DNA of 36,884 nucleotides, taken from positions 1 through 36,884 of the forward strand of contig CALIBQ010000014.1 of assembly GCA_938049385.1 (NCBI GenBank), written 5' to 3'. The DNA comes from an uncultured Anaerolineae bacterium. Lineage in GTDB: Bacteria; Chloroflexota; Anaerolineae; JACIWP01. Position numbers and translations under genes: made by a program. Shown here one piece after another: positions 24,785 through 33,340 of the stretch; the stretch's first letter is position 1; every line of letters starts with the position of its first letter. Below the pieces are notes generated by a model. It did not search any database, was not told the origin of the DNA, and saw only the letters and a list, made by a program, of their open reading frames with translations.

Positions 24785-26947
24785 ATGGCCAAGCGTGCCT
24801 CGTCGCCAGGTTTGCTGGCATCGTACCGCAGGAAACGAACGGGTTGGAGCTTTTACCTCCGCAACCTGCTGTATCTCATTGTCTTCTGGCTGGTTGCGAC
24901 TACTGCCCTGGCCCTGCCCTTTCCGCCGGCCGGCAGCCTCCAGCTACGGGAAGGGGATGTCAGCCCCTCGGATATACGCGCCCCGCGCCGCTTCTCCTTT
25001 ATCAGCCAGGTGCTGACCGAAGATGCGCGTAAGCGGGCCGAGGATGCCGTCCAGGACATTTATGACCCTCCCCAAGCCCGCATCGCCCGCCAGCAGATCG
25101 AGCGCGCCCGGGCGGTGATCAATTTCGTGGATATGGTGCGCGCCGACCCCTTTGCCTCTACTGCTCGCAAAAGCGAGTGGCTGAGCAGTATCGCAGATGT
25201 CACCCTCAGCCCGGAGGCCATCAAGGCCTTGCTGAGCATGGATGACCGCACTTGGAAAGATGTCTCCACGGAGATCATCAACGTGCTGGACCGGGCCATG
25301 CGGGAGGAGATCCGCAGTTCCAATCTGGAGGCGGTCAAGCGCACCGTGCCGGCGCTGGTCAGCCCACAGTTCAACGAAGAGCAGAACCTGGTCATCAGCC
25401 AGTTCGTGCAGGGGCTGTTGAAACCCAATGCCTTTTTCAACGCTGAGAAGACGGCTGAAGCCCGGCGCAAGGCGCGTGAATCGGTCCAGCCTATCTCCCG
25501 CACCTTTGAGGAAGGGGAGATTATTGTGCGCGCCGGCGAGATCGTGGACGCGCTGGACGTGGAAGCGCTGGAGGCGCTGGGCCTTCAGCAGGAGCGCGTG
25601 GACTGGAACGATATCCTGGGCGCCGGCGGATTCGCCCTGCTCTGTACTGTCGGGCTGGGCTTGTACATGGTGCGCCACCTGCCGCTCCTGCGCTCACACC
25701 CGCGCTACAGCACCCTGCTTTTCGTCCTGCTGGTGACCTTCACCATCCTGCTCAAGGTCATGATTCCTGGCCAGAGCATGCTGGCCTATATGTTTCCCAT
25801 CGCGGCCTTGGCCTTCCTGGTCACGGTGCTGGTGGAATTCCCGATAGCCCTGGGTTCGGTACTGGTAGTCTCCCTGCTGGCCGGCTATCTCTCGCGCGGC
25901 TCCTTGGAACTGATGGTGTATCTCCTGTTGAGCGGGTTGTTTGCCGGCCTGGTGCTGGCGCGCACCGAGAAGATCAGCGCCTTTTTCTGGGCCGGCCTGT
26001 TCGTATCCGTCGTCAATGTCGCCATTATCCTCACCTTTCAACTGCCGGCCCGGGTGTATGACACTCTGGGGCTGTTGGGCATGGTCAGCATGGGCTTTGT
26101 CAACGGCTTGCTTTCGGCCGGCATCACCCTGGCTACCTTCTACTTCCTGGGGTCGGTCTTCGGCATCACCACTACCCTGCAGTTGATGGAACTCCTGCGT
26201 CCTACCCATCCCCTCCTGCGGGAGCTTCTCCTCAAGGCCCCGGGCACCTATCATCACAGCATCCTGGTCAGCAACATGGCCGAAGAGGCCGCCAGCCGCA
26301 TCGGTGCGGATACCCTGCTCACCCGCGTGGGGGCCTATTACCATGATATCGGCAAGGTCAAGCGCCCCTATTTCTTCGCCGAGAACCAGGTGGATGGGGT
26401 CAACGTGCATGAGGGGCTGGACCCACTGACCAGCGCGGATATTATTCGCCGGCATGTGGAGGAGGGCCTGGAGCTGGCGCGCGAGTATAAGCTCCCGCCG
26501 GCCATCCAGGCCTTTATCCCCGAGCATCACGGCACCACCGTCGCCACCTATTTCTATCACCAGGCCAAAGAAAAGGCGGCCGACCCGTCCCAGGTCAATG
26601 AGGATGACTTTCGCTATCCCGGCCCTAAGCCGCAGTCGCGCGAGACCGCTATCGTTATGCTGGCGGACGGGTGCGAGAGCGCCGTGCGCAGTAAGCGGCC
26701 GGCCTCCCCAGAACAGATTGACGAGATCGTCTATAAAATGATCCGCAGTCGCCTGCTGGATGGGCAGTTGGACGAATGCAACCTGACCATGCGGGATTTG
26801 CAGACGATTCGCGAGGCGTTCGTGGCCATGCTGGCGGCCGTGTTCCATCCGCGCATCCAGTACCCAGAGCCGGCCGCCGTACCACCGCCGGAAGAGCCGG
26901 CCGCCCCCGCGCCGGCGGGCATTCCAACTCAGGAGAGGCCCTCGTGA
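24785..26947 (+). CDS. 7TM-HD membrane phosphohydrolase (PgpH/YqfF family)
   Basis: A 720-residue protein of the 7TM-7TMR-HD family, whose characterised members degrade cyclic di-AMP. The layout is a first membrane helix at about 24-44, a large external domain (45-275), about seven helices between 279 and 458, then a cytosolic HD domain with HHSILVSNMAEEA (490-502) and the His520-Asp521 pair in YYHDIGK, plus EHHG further on. The C-terminal tail is Pro/Ala-rich. No good Shine-Dalgarno precedes the ATG at 24785, 15 bases after yqeY, so coupling to yqeY is likely. The order before ybeY and dgkA is widely conserved. Confidence 0.93.
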   Translation: MAKRASSPGLLASYRRKRTGWSFYLRNLLYLIVFWLVATTALALPFPPAGSLQLREGDVSPSDIRAPRRFSFISQVLTEDARKRAEDAVQDIYDPPQARIARQQIERARAVINFVDMVRADPFASTARKSEWLSSIADVTLSPEAIKALLSMDDRTWKDVSTEIINVLDRAMREEIRSSNLEAVKRTVPALVSPQFNEEQNLVISQFVQGLLKPNAFFNAEKTAEARRKARESVQPISRTFEEGEIIVRAGEIVDALDVEALEALGLQQERVDWNDILGAGGFALLCTVGLGLYMVRHLPLLRSHPRYSTLLFVLLVTFTILLKVMIPGQSMLAYMFPIAALAFLVTVLVEFPIALGSVLVVSLLAGYLSRGSLELMVYLLLSGLFAGLVLARTEKISAFFWAGLFVSVVNVAIILTFQLPARVYDTLGLLGMVSMGFVNGLLSAGITLATFYFLGSVFGITTTLQLMELLRPTHPLLRELLLKAPGTYHHSILVSNMAEEAASRIGADTLLTRVGAYYHDIGKVKRPYFFAENQVDGVNVHEGLDPLTSADIIRRHVEEGLELAREYKLPPAIQAFIPEHHGTTVATYFYHQAKEKAADPSQVNEDDFRYPGPKPQSRETAIVMLADGCESAVRSKRPASPEQIDEIVYKMIRSRLLDGQLDECNLTMRDLQTIREAFVAMLAAVFHPRIQYPEPAAVPPPEEPAAPAPAGIPTQERPS

Positions 26948-27474
26948 TGCATGAGGAACTGCTGGAAGTCACGCTGATTTATGGAGAGCACCTGCCGGCC
27001 GAGGAGCTGGCGGCCATCCCAGAGGAACGCCTGCTGACTGCCGCCAACCTGGCCGCTTTCCTGGCCGGACTGACCGAGCTGGCGGAGATGACGCTGGTCA
27101 TCACCGACGATGCGGAGGTGCAGGAGCTTAACCGCAACTATCGGGATGTGGATGCCACCACTGATGTGCTGGCCTTCGCCTTCGAGGAAGGGGCCGGCGA
27201 AGGGCAGGATGCCTTTGTGCTCCCGACTCAATCTCGCCGCTACCTGGGTGATGTGATCATCTCCCTGCCGCAGGCGCGCCGGCAGGCGGAGGCCGGCGGA
27301 CATGCCCTGGCCAGTGAGCTGTGCCTGCTGACGGTGCACGGCACCCTGCATTTGCTGGGCTATGACCATGCAGAACTAGAGGAAAAGTCCCGCATGTGGG
27401 CGCTTCAGCGTGAGGTGTTAGAGAGGCTGGGTTGCGCGGAGGCCGCGCCCCAGGAGGAGGAGAATGGCGGATAA
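26947..27474 (+). CDS. ybeY: Endoribonuclease/rRNA maturation factor YbeY
   Basis: A 175-residue zinc-dependent UPF0054 protein involved in 16S rRNA 3'-end maturation and ribosome quality control. The metal motif HGTLHLLGYDH gives His131, His135 and His141. Upstream are LNRNYRDVDATTDVLAFAF and YLGDVIIS. The ATG at 26947 shares its A with the TGA stop of the 7TM-HD gene (TGATG), implying translational coupling; an in-frame frame extension further upstream only overlaps that gene. A short Glu-rich tail follows the core. Confidence 0.95.
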   Translation: MHEELLEVTLIYGEHLPAEELAAIPEERLLTAANLAAFLAGLTELAEMTLVITDDAEVQELNRNYRDVDATTDVLAFAFEEGAGEGQDAFVLPTQSRRYLGDVIISLPQARRQAEAGGHALASELCLLTVHGTLHLLGYDHAELEEKSRMWALQREVLERLGCAEAAPQEEENGG

Positions 27475-27895
27475 GCCTTCCATCAGCCAGCCCTTTCTGG
27501 CTGTAGATGCGGTGGAAGACCCCAAAGGCGATCGTACGCTCCGCTCCAGCTTTCGCTGGGCCTTCGCCGGCATCTGGTACGCCCTGCGCACCCAGCGCAA
27601 TTTCCGCATTCATCTGCTGATCACCGCAGGGGTGATTGCGGCCGGCGTCTGGCTGGGGCTGAGCACGCTCGAATGGGTGGCCATCGCTCTGACGGTGGCG
27701 CTGGTGCTGATGGCCGAGATGTTCAACACCGTCGCTGAGACCGCCATAGATATGGCGACCCCGCGCTATCATCCGCTGGCGAAAATCGCCAAGGATGTGG
27801 CGGCTGGCGCCGTCCTCATATGCGCCATTATCGCGGTGATCATCGGGCTTTTGGTCCTGGGTCCGCACCTTGTCCAACGCCTGGCCACATGGTAA
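27464..27895 (+). CDS. dgkA: Diacylglycerol/undecaprenol kinase family protein
   Basis: A 143-residue integral membrane kinase of the DgkA family, which in Gram-positive-like bacteria phosphorylates undecaprenol. After a hydrophilic N-terminus it has three membrane helices (about 50-67, 70-88, 110-133). The active-site stretch is AEMFNTVAETAIDM (84-97), with Glu85, Glu92 and Asp96. The ATG at 27464 overlaps ybeY by 11 bases, and GGAGGAGGAG lies just before it inside ybeY. Together with uppS in this window it serves the lipid-carrier cycle. Confidence 0.94.
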   Translation: MADKPSISQPFLAVDAVEDPKGDRTLRSSFRWAFAGIWYALRTQRNFRIHLLITAGVIAAGVWLGLSTLEWVAIALTVALVLMAEMFNTVAETAIDMATPRYHPLAKIAKDVAAGAVLICAIIAVIIGLLVLGPHLVQRLATW

Positions 27896-27926
27896 AATGG
27901 CCTAACCCCTTTCCCGGAGGCACATC

Positions 27927-28352
27927 ATGAACGAATACACCATTACTGCCCGTTGGGTACGCAACCTGCAGTTTGTGGGCACCGACGGCGGCGGTCACTC
28001 CGTAGTCATGGACTCCCCCCTGGGGGAAAATACCGGCATGCGGCCGGCGGAGCTTCTTATGGTCGCGCTGGCCGGCTGTACCGCCATGGATGTCATTTCC
28101 ATCCTCCAGAAGAAACAGCAGAAGGTGGTGGATTTCGAAGTGAAGATCACCGGCCAGCGCCGGCCGGACCACCCCCGTGCCTGGACGCGCATGCATATTG
28201 AATACATTGTGCGCGGCAAAGAGGTGGACCGAGCGGCGGTGGAGCGTGCTGTGGAGCTGTCCACTACCAAGTACTGCTCCGTGCATGCCACCCTGGAAGG
28301 TAAGGTGGAAATGACCCATTCCATCACTATCGAGGAAGCGGAAGCCCGTTAG
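27927..28352 (+). CDS. OsmC family protein
   Basis: A 141-residue OsmC/Ohr-superfamily protein, thiol peroxidases acting on organic hydroperoxides. The two redox cysteines are Cys51 (LAGCTAMDV) and Cys117 (KYCSVHATL). The start resembles the YhfA-like branch (RWVRNLQFVGTDGGGHSVVM). GGAGG lies in the usual place before the ATG. It is 31 bases after dgkA and 10 before the glycosylase-like gene, so probably in the same transcript. The substrate is not determinable. Confidence 0.92.
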   Translation: MNEYTITARWVRNLQFVGTDGGGHSVVMDSPLGENTGMRPAELLMVALAGCTAMDVISILQKKQQKVVDFEVKITGQRRPDHPRAWTRMHIEYIVRGKEVDRAAVERAVELSTTKYCSVHATLEGKVEMTHSITIEEAEAR

Positions 28353-28362
28353 GCCAACCGGC

Positions 28363-29025
28363 ATGGCTCTATCTTCGACGCCGTCCCTTCCGCAACAGCT
28401 CGATGTACTGCAGGCCCTCATGCGGGCGTGCCGGCGCTGTCAGGAGGCCGGCTTCCCGGTGCAGGGGCCGGTGGTTTTTGCTGGCAGTGACCGTGCCCGG
28501 GTGATGGTCATCGGGCAGGCACCGGCCGCGGCAGACCTGCGCGCCGGCAGTATCCCTTGGTCGGGCGCCGCCGGGCGGAGGCTGCGTTCCTGGCTGGCGC
28601 AGGCAGGATGGACCAGTTCGGAGCTGGACGAATTGTTTTATTTCACTGCGCTGACGCGCTGTTATCCCGGCCGGCAGGCCGGCGGACACGGCGACCGTCC
28701 GCCAACCGCACAGGAAATCGCCCTGTGCGCTCCCTATCTCCAGCAGGAGCTGGACCTGATCCAGCCGCGCATCATCATCCTGGTGGGCAAACTGGCCCTG
28801 GCGTATTTCCTCGGCCCTGGCTCACTCTCCGATCATGTGGGTCGGGCCTACCGCGCCGGCGAGGCGCCGGACCGGCCGGCATACTATCGCCTGCCGGCGG
28901 ACGTATGGCTGGTGCCCCTTCCGCATCCATCGGGGGCCAGCGTGTGGCCCAACCAGCCGGCCAACCGTGAGAAATTGGAAGGGGCGATCGCGGCCTTGCG
29001 CATGCTGCGCGAGTCCATTGTCTGA
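28363..29025 (+). CDS. Uracil-DNA glycosylase superfamily protein (iron-sulfur type)
   Basis: A 220-residue protein of the uracil-DNA glycosylase superfamily. VMVIGQAPA (48-55) is the first active-site motif, followed by SIPWSGAAGRRL, FTALTRCYPG and the second motif LPHPSGAS with His188. Four cysteines, Cys23 and Cys26 (ACRRC), Cys100 and Cys122, match the 4Fe-4S ligands of family 4/5 enzymes. The first motif has GQAPA instead of the GEGPG or GEAPG usual in family 4, so activity on uracil is uncertain. The ATG at 28363 lacks a strong Shine-Dalgarno and lies 10 bases after the OsmC stop, consistent with coupling. Confidence 0.87.
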   Translation: MALSSTPSLPQQLDVLQALMRACRRCQEAGFPVQGPVVFAGSDRARVMVIGQAPAAADLRAGSIPWSGAAGRRLRSWLAQAGWTSSELDELFYFTALTRCYPGRQAGGHGDRPPTAQEIALCAPYLQQELDLIQPRIIILVGKLALAYFLGPGSLSDHVGRAYRAGEAPDRPAYYRLPADVWLVPLPHPSGASVWPNQPANREKLEGAIAALRMLRESIV

Positions 29026-29051
29026 ACAGCTCATATCAAGGGGGAATGGAC

Positions 29052-30557
29052 ATGAAAATTACGGTACAGCAGGGTTCCGCGCAGTCGTTTCCTGTGGAAG
29101 CGCTGGTGGTCAATCTGTTTGAAGGGGTTACGTCTCCTGGCGGGGCGACGGGAGCGGTAGATAAGGCGCTGAACGGGCGCATCAGCGCTTTGATTGCCGC
29201 CGGCGACATCCGGGGCAAGCTTGGGGAAGTGACGGTGCTCTATCCCGAGGGCGGGGTGGCCGCCAAGCGGGTCATCGTGGTCGGGTTGGGGAAGCAGGAG
29301 GAATTTGGCCTTGAGGCCATCCGCCACGCCGCCGGCGCGGCGGCCCAGAAAATCCGCTCCCTGGGGCTGACCTCGTTTGCCACCGTGGTGCATGGCTCCG
29401 GCGCCGGCGGCATCGCGCCGGAGGATGCCGCTCAGGCCCTGGTGGAAGGGAGTATCCTCTCCTTGTACACCTTTACCCGTCACAAGACGGTGGTGGAGGA
29501 GCCTATCACACCCATCGAGGAGATGGTGCTGATCGAGTTCGACGCCGGCAAGATACCTGCCATGCAGGCCGGCGCGCGGGCCGGCCAGGTCATCGCCGAG
29601 AGTGCCGCATATGTGCGCGACCTGGTCAATGAGCCGGCCAACATCACCACGCCGGCGGCCCTGGCCGGTAAGGCGCAAGCCATGGCCCAGGAGCTTGGCC
29701 TGCGCTGTCAGGTGCTGGAAAAAGCGGACATGGAATCCATGGGCATGGGCGCGCTGCTGGCGGTGAGCCGCGGCAGTGATGAGCCTCCCAAGCTCATCGT
29801 GCTGGAATATGAGCCTGACGAGGGTTTGCCCACCATCGCGCTGGTCGGCAAAGCCCTGACTTTCGATTCCGGCGGCATCTCCCTGAAGCCCAGCGAGGAC
29901 ATGCATAAGATGAAGGGGGACATGGCCGGCGGCGCGGCCGTCATGGGCGTCCTGCGAGCCGCGGCTGTGCTCCGCCTGCCGTTCCATTTGGTGGGCATCA
30001 TCCCCGCCACAGAGAATATGCCCAGCGGAAAGGCCACCAAGCCAGGCGACATCGTCACGTCGCTGTCGGGCAAGACCATCGAGATACAGAACACCGACGC
30101 CGAAGGCCGGCTCATCCTGGCCGATGCCCTGACCTATGCCGGCCGGTTCCAACCGAACGCCATCGTGGACCTGGCCACACTTACGGGGGCCTGTGTGGTC
30201 GCGCTGGGCAATATCACCACCGGGCTGCTGAGCACCGATGACCGCCTGGCGTCGCAGTTGGAGGCCGCCGGCCAGCGGAGCGGCGAGCGGGTCTGGCGCC
30301 TGCCGCTGTTCAAGGAGTACGGCGAGCAGTTGAAGAGCGATGTGGCGGACTTGTGCAATGTGGGCGGCCGGCCCGCCGGCGCCATCACCGCCGCCTACTT
30401 CTTGAGCCAGTTCGTCGGGGAGTTCCCCTGGGCGCACCTGGACATCGCCGGCACGTACTGGACCGATAAGCCGGCGAAGCCGTACCAGAGCAAGGGCGCT
30501 ACTGGGGTGGGGGTCAGGCTGTTGATGGAGTGGCTGCGCCGCTGGGAAGGCGCGTAA
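29052..30557 (+). CDS. pepA: Leucyl aminopeptidase (M17 family)
   Basis: A 501-residue cytosolic hexameric metallo-aminopeptidase with two metal ions per active site. VGKALTFDSGGISLKPSEDM and MHKMKGDMAGGAAVMG carry metal ligands and the catalytic Lys. NTDAEGRLILADALTYA is the M17 signature. The N-terminal macro-like domain comes first. Of two ATGs, 29052 is preferred: AAGGGGG (29038-29044) is seven bases from it but only one from the ATG at 29046. Last gene of the plus-strand run; a terminator follows. Confidence 0.95.
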   Translation: MKITVQQGSAQSFPVEALVVNLFEGVTSPGGATGAVDKALNGRISALIAAGDIRGKLGEVTVLYPEGGVAAKRVIVVGLGKQEEFGLEAIRHAAGAAAQKIRSLGLTSFATVVHGSGAGGIAPEDAAQALVEGSILSLYTFTRHKTVVEEPITPIEEMVLIEFDAGKIPAMQAGARAGQVIAESAAYVRDLVNEPANITTPAALAGKAQAMAQELGLRCQVLEKADMESMGMGALLAVSRGSDEPPKLIVLEYEPDEGLPTIALVGKALTFDSGGISLKPSEDMHKMKGDMAGGAAVMGVLRAAAVLRLPFHLVGIIPATENMPSGKATKPGDIVTSLSGKTIEIQNTDAEGRLILADALTYAGRFQPNAIVDLATLTGACVVALGNITTGLLSTDDRLASQLEAAGQRSGERVWRLPLFKEYGEQLKSDVADLCNVGGRPAGAITAAYFLSQFVGEFPWAHLDIAGTYWTDKPAKPYQSKGATGVGVRLLMEWLRRWEGA

Positions 30558-30573
30558 CCCGGGAAGCGCGCAA

Positions 30574-30610
30574 AAGGCGGCGGGGTGATGGTGTACAACC
30601 CTGCCGCCTT
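30574..30610. terminator. Bidirectional terminator between pepA and the sigma-factor operon
   Basis: AAGGCGGC (30574-30581) pairs with GCCGCCTT (30603-30610), and the stem extends inward with one mismatch (GGGG against CCCT). On the minus strand it ends in CCTTTTG, a good U-run for the gene at 30627-30938. Confidence 0.7.
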
Positions 30611-30626
30611 ATCGCGTCTTGGGGGA

Positions 30627-30938
30627 TCAAGCGGCCGGCGTGTGCACCGCCCGCTGAGAAAGCCGCCATTTGATGAGCAGGATGATGAGGCCGGCCAGCG
30701 AAACTACCGAACCCACCGCCGCGCCGATGAGCAGTTCCCGCCGGCCGGGGGCGAGCGCAAGCTGATTCAGCCGGCGTGCCGGCGCTTGCTGGGACATCTG
30801 CGCCGCCTGCTGGAGCAGTTCCTGCTTCAGCCAGGCGCGAAATTCGGCGCTGGGGCGCACCGGCGCCAGCGCAATATTCAACCACTGCCGCACTCGCAAC
30901 AGCGGCACCAGATCAACCATTTGCTGTGGCAGTGCCAT
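30627..30938 (-). CDS. Small single-pass membrane protein next to the sigma factor (possible anti-sigma)
   Basis: A 103-residue protein with no clear named domain. Residues 1-68 are hydrophilic and helical, with APVRPSAEFRAWLKQELLQQ. RRELLIGAAVGSVVSLAGLI and following residues form one membrane helix (about 67-90), with a short basic tail KWRLSQRAVHTPAA. It has no His/Cys zinc motif of the classical ZAS anti-sigma type. It follows the sigma factor by 33 bases, has GGAGGAAAGGA upstream of the ATG at 30938, and precedes a terminator. The pairing and topology suggest a membrane partner of the sigma factor, which is inference. Confidence 0.75.
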   Translation of the reverse strand: MALPQQMVDLVPLLRVRQWLNIALAPVRPSAEFRAWLKQELLQQAAQMSQQAPARRLNQLALAPGRRELLIGAAVGSVVSLAGLIILLIKWRLSQRAVHTPAA

Positions 30939-30971
30939 CCTCGATTCCTTTCCTCCACAGGATCGTGAAAC

Positions 30972-31595
30972 TCATAAAATCCCGCGTTTTTCCAGTTCTT
31001 CCCGCAGGGCCTGTAGTGTCCGATGATACAAGGATTTGACCGCTCCCTCCGTCCGGCCCAGCACCTGCGCGATCTCGGCGTTCGAGAGATGCTCCGAATG
31101 CTTCAGGATGAGCACCGTCTGGCGGTCCGGGCTGAGCTGTTTGACCACTTCCCTCACGGTCTCGATTTCCTCGCGGCGGATCACCTCGCGGTACGGGTCA
31201 TCGCTCCGTCGGTGAGAGGTGTACAGCTCGTCCAGGGCGACCTCTTTGCGCCGGCTGGTGTCGCGGTACCAGTTCGCCACCAGGTTGTGTGCGATGCGGT
31301 ACAGCCAGGCCGAGAACGGCGCACCGTGGTCCTCATACCGCCCGATGTGCTGTAACGCCCGCTGAAAGGTGCGGGCCGTCAAATCCTCCGCGTCCTGCGC
31401 GTTCCCCACGCGATGATAGATATAGTTATAAATGCGGTCCACATAGCGCTCGTACAGTTCGCCGAACGCCCGCGGGTCCCGCGCCGCGCGTTCAATCAGT
31501 TCTGCTTCGTCCATGGCCGTATAGGGAGTGTTCCCGTTCGGCCTGGGCGAGCGTATTCCCATACCTTGGGACTGCCCCGTTCCTCTTTTCACCAA
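30972..31595 (-). CDS. RNA polymerase sigma factor, ECF type
   Basis: A sigma-70 family protein with only regions 2 and 4. Region 2 is DPRAFGELYERYVDRIYNYI, then AEDLTARTFQRALQHIGRYE and FSAWLYRIAHNLVANWYRDT. Region 4 is LSPDRQTVLILKHSEHLSNA followed by EIAQVLGRTEGAVKSLYHRT. The start is uncertain: TTG at 31595 has GAGG at good spacing and gives 207 residues, whereas ATG at 31514 (MDEAELIERAA) is enough for region 2. It lies 25 bases after degV and before the small membrane protein. The target regulon is unknown. Confidence 0.9.
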   Translation of the reverse strand: MVKRGTGQSQGMGIRSPRPNGNTPYTAMDEAELIERAARDPRAFGELYERYVDRIYNYIYHRVGNAQDAEDLTARTFQRALQHIGRYEDHGAPFSAWLYRIAHNLVANWYRDTSRRKEVALDELYTSHRRSDDPYREVIRREEIETVREVVKQLSPDRQTVLILKHSEHLSNAEIAQVLGRTEGAVKSLYHRTLQALREELEKRGIL

Positions 31596-31620
31596 TTAGA
31601 ACACCTCGCCTTGCGAAAAG

Positions 31621-32499
31621 TTACTGTGCGGGTGACTGTGCCGGCGCCTGTTCTGCCTCGATGGGGTAGATGGCGGCACCGATGAGGCCAGGGCCGCCGT
31701 GGGTGCCCACCACCGGCCCCATCTCGGAGATGTACAGCCGGCGGCAATTATACCGCGAGCGCAGTTCATCGGCAAGCCACTGCGCTTCTTCCGGGCTGGC
31801 GGCGTGGGCGACGGCGCCAGCAATGGTGGCGCCGGGCGCGATGCCGGCCTCGAATATCTCCAGCATGCGCGCTTTGGCGGCTTTTTTACTGCGCACCTTG
31901 TGCAGGGGCTGGACCAGGCCGTCTTTGATGGTGAGCAGGGGCTTGATGTCCAGCAGGGTGCCGAGCATGGCCGAAGCGGTGCCGATGCGGCCGCCCTTCT
32001 GCAGGTATTCCAGCGTCTCGACGACGAAGACGATGTGGTAGGCGCGCACGATGGATTCCAGCACGGGGATAATGGCATGCGCCGGCACGCCGGCGGCCGC
32101 CATCTCCGCGGCTTTGATGGCCAGCAGGCTCAATGACACAGAGACGGCGCGCGTATCCATCACGTGAACGCGGCCAGGCGGGAACGCTTCCGCGGCCGTT
32201 ACAGCCGCCTGCCAGGTGCCGCTCATTCGGGAGGAGATGGTGAGGCACAGGACCTCACTGCCGTCGGCCGTCAGCCCCCGGAACACCTGTTCGAAGTCCC
32301 CGATAGAGGGCTGGGAAGTGCGCGGCAGTTCCCGCTCGGTGCGGAGCCGGTGGTAGAATTCCTGCCGGCTCAGCTCTTTCCCATCATCCCGATACGTGCG
32401 GCCGCCAATGGTGACGTACATGGGGATGATGTAGATGCCGTAGCCAGCCGCCTCTTCCGGCAAAAGGTCGCATGTGGAATCCACCAGGATTTTCAACAA
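31621..32499 (-). CDS. DegV family fatty-acid-binding protein
   Basis: A 292-residue DegV protein; characterised members (FakB) bind a fatty acid and present it to the kinase FakA. It shows KILVDSTCDLL at the start, RTSQPSIGDFEQVF (60-73, with the conserved Thr-Ser), ISSRMSGTWQAA (89-99) and VVETLEYLQKGGRIGTASAM. The start is the TTG at 32499, eight bases after AAAGGAG. It is the first gene of the degV-sigma-membrane protein run. No FakA gene is nearby. The C-terminus is Ala/Pro/Gln-rich. Confidence 0.93.
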   Translation of the reverse strand: MLKILVDSTCDLLPEEAAGYGIYIIPMYVTIGGRTYRDDGKELSRQEFYHRLRTERELPRTSQPSIGDFEQVFRGLTADGSEVLCLTISSRMSGTWQAAVTAAEAFPPGRVHVMDTRAVSVSLSLLAIKAAEMAAAGVPAHAIIPVLESIVRAYHIVFVVETLEYLQKGGRIGTASAMLGTLLDIKPLLTIKDGLVQPLHKVRSKKAAKARMLEIFEAGIAPGATIAGAVAHAASPEEAQWLADELRSRYNCRRLYISEMGPVVGTHGGPGLIGAAIYPIEAEQAPAQSPAQ

Positions 32500-32537
32500 A
32501 GTATCTACTCCTTTCGCTCCACTTATGTACCGGCCAA

Positions 32538-32566
32538 TTGTCGAGCAGGCCTGTTCACGTTATAAT
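32538..32566 (+). promoter_or_regulatory. Promoter of the GNAT gene
   Basis: TTGTCG (32538-32543), a 17-base spacer and an exact TATAAT (32561-32566). The start would be near 32573, about 30 bases before the GTG at 32602. The opposing degV gene must have its promoter in the same 102-base spacer, but none is clear. Confidence 0.6.
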
Positions 32567-32601
32567 GGCCGCGTGCCACTTACCCCGTGTGGAGGAGTGT
32601 C

Positions 32602-33333
32602 GTGTCGACCTTGAGCACCATCAGCGAACTGCGCCAGACGCTTCAGCGCTGGCTGGATACTTCGGATGTGGAGCAGGCCATTTTTGCCTATTACATGCTC
32701 TATCATCCCGCCTCGCGCACCCGTCTGTACGTGACCTATGACCAGAGCGGCGAGGTGGCCGGCGCGCTGGCCGAATGCCTGACCGGCTACGACCTGTTCC
32801 GCCCCCTCTATGTCATGCTGGCGGAGAACGAGCCGGCCCTGCGCCAACTGATACAGGAGATCGCCCCACAGCGCCGGCCGGGGTACCTCCTGGGGCCAAT
32901 CCACTATCTTCAGGTCTGGCGGGATTATTTCATCCTCTCCGGCGAGGAGGTCTTTCGCCTTTACGTGCTGGACGTTGCGAATTTCCAGCCCATCATCAAC
33001 ATCTTGGTAACGCGCGCCCAGTCCCCTGACGGCCAGCCGCGCTACGAGATTCGCTCTCCCAAGGACGAGGTGCTCGCCTTTGCCAGTGTGAACTGGCGCT
33101 CCCCGCGGTTCGCTGAAGTGGCGGTGCATGTGGAGCCGGCGGTGCAGGGCCGGCACTGGGGAGAGTCGGTCGTGTCCGCACTATGCGCGGAGCTGGTGCG
33201 GGACGGCGTGACGCCGCTGTACCTGGCCGGCGCGGTCAATCAGGCTTCCATCGCCCTGGCCGAGCGGGTTGGTTTTCAAGACAGCGGCCGGCGGCTGGCC
33301 TTTGCCGGCGCGGAATGGCGCCCAACCCTTTGA
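32602..33333 (+). CDS. GNAT family N-acetyltransferase
   Basis: A 243-residue protein whose C-terminal half is a GNAT domain: VNWRSPRFAEVAVHVEPAVQ, the acetyl-CoA loop QGRHWGES, then ALCAELVRDGVTPLYLAGAV and NQASIALAERVGFQDSGRR, typical of the FR47-like branch. The N-terminal half has no recognised domain and is probably a degenerate second acetyltransferase fold. The GTG at 32602 is chosen because GGAGGAG (32591-32597) precedes it; the upstream in-frame GTG at 32587 overlaps that site. The substrate is unknown. It ends seven bases before the convergent receiver gene. Confidence 0.87.
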   Translation: MSTLSTISELRQTLQRWLDTSDVEQAIFAYYMLYHPASRTRLYVTYDQSGEVAGALAECLTGYDLFRPLYVMLAENEPALRQLIQEIAPQRRPGYLLGPIHYLQVWRDYFILSGEEVFRLYVLDVANFQPIINILVTRAQSPDGQPRYEIRSPKDEVLAFASVNWRSPRFAEVAVHVEPAVQGRHWGESVVSALCAELVRDGVTPLYLAGAVNQASIALAERVGFQDSGRRLAFAGAEWRPTL

Positions 33334-33340
33334 GCGCCAA

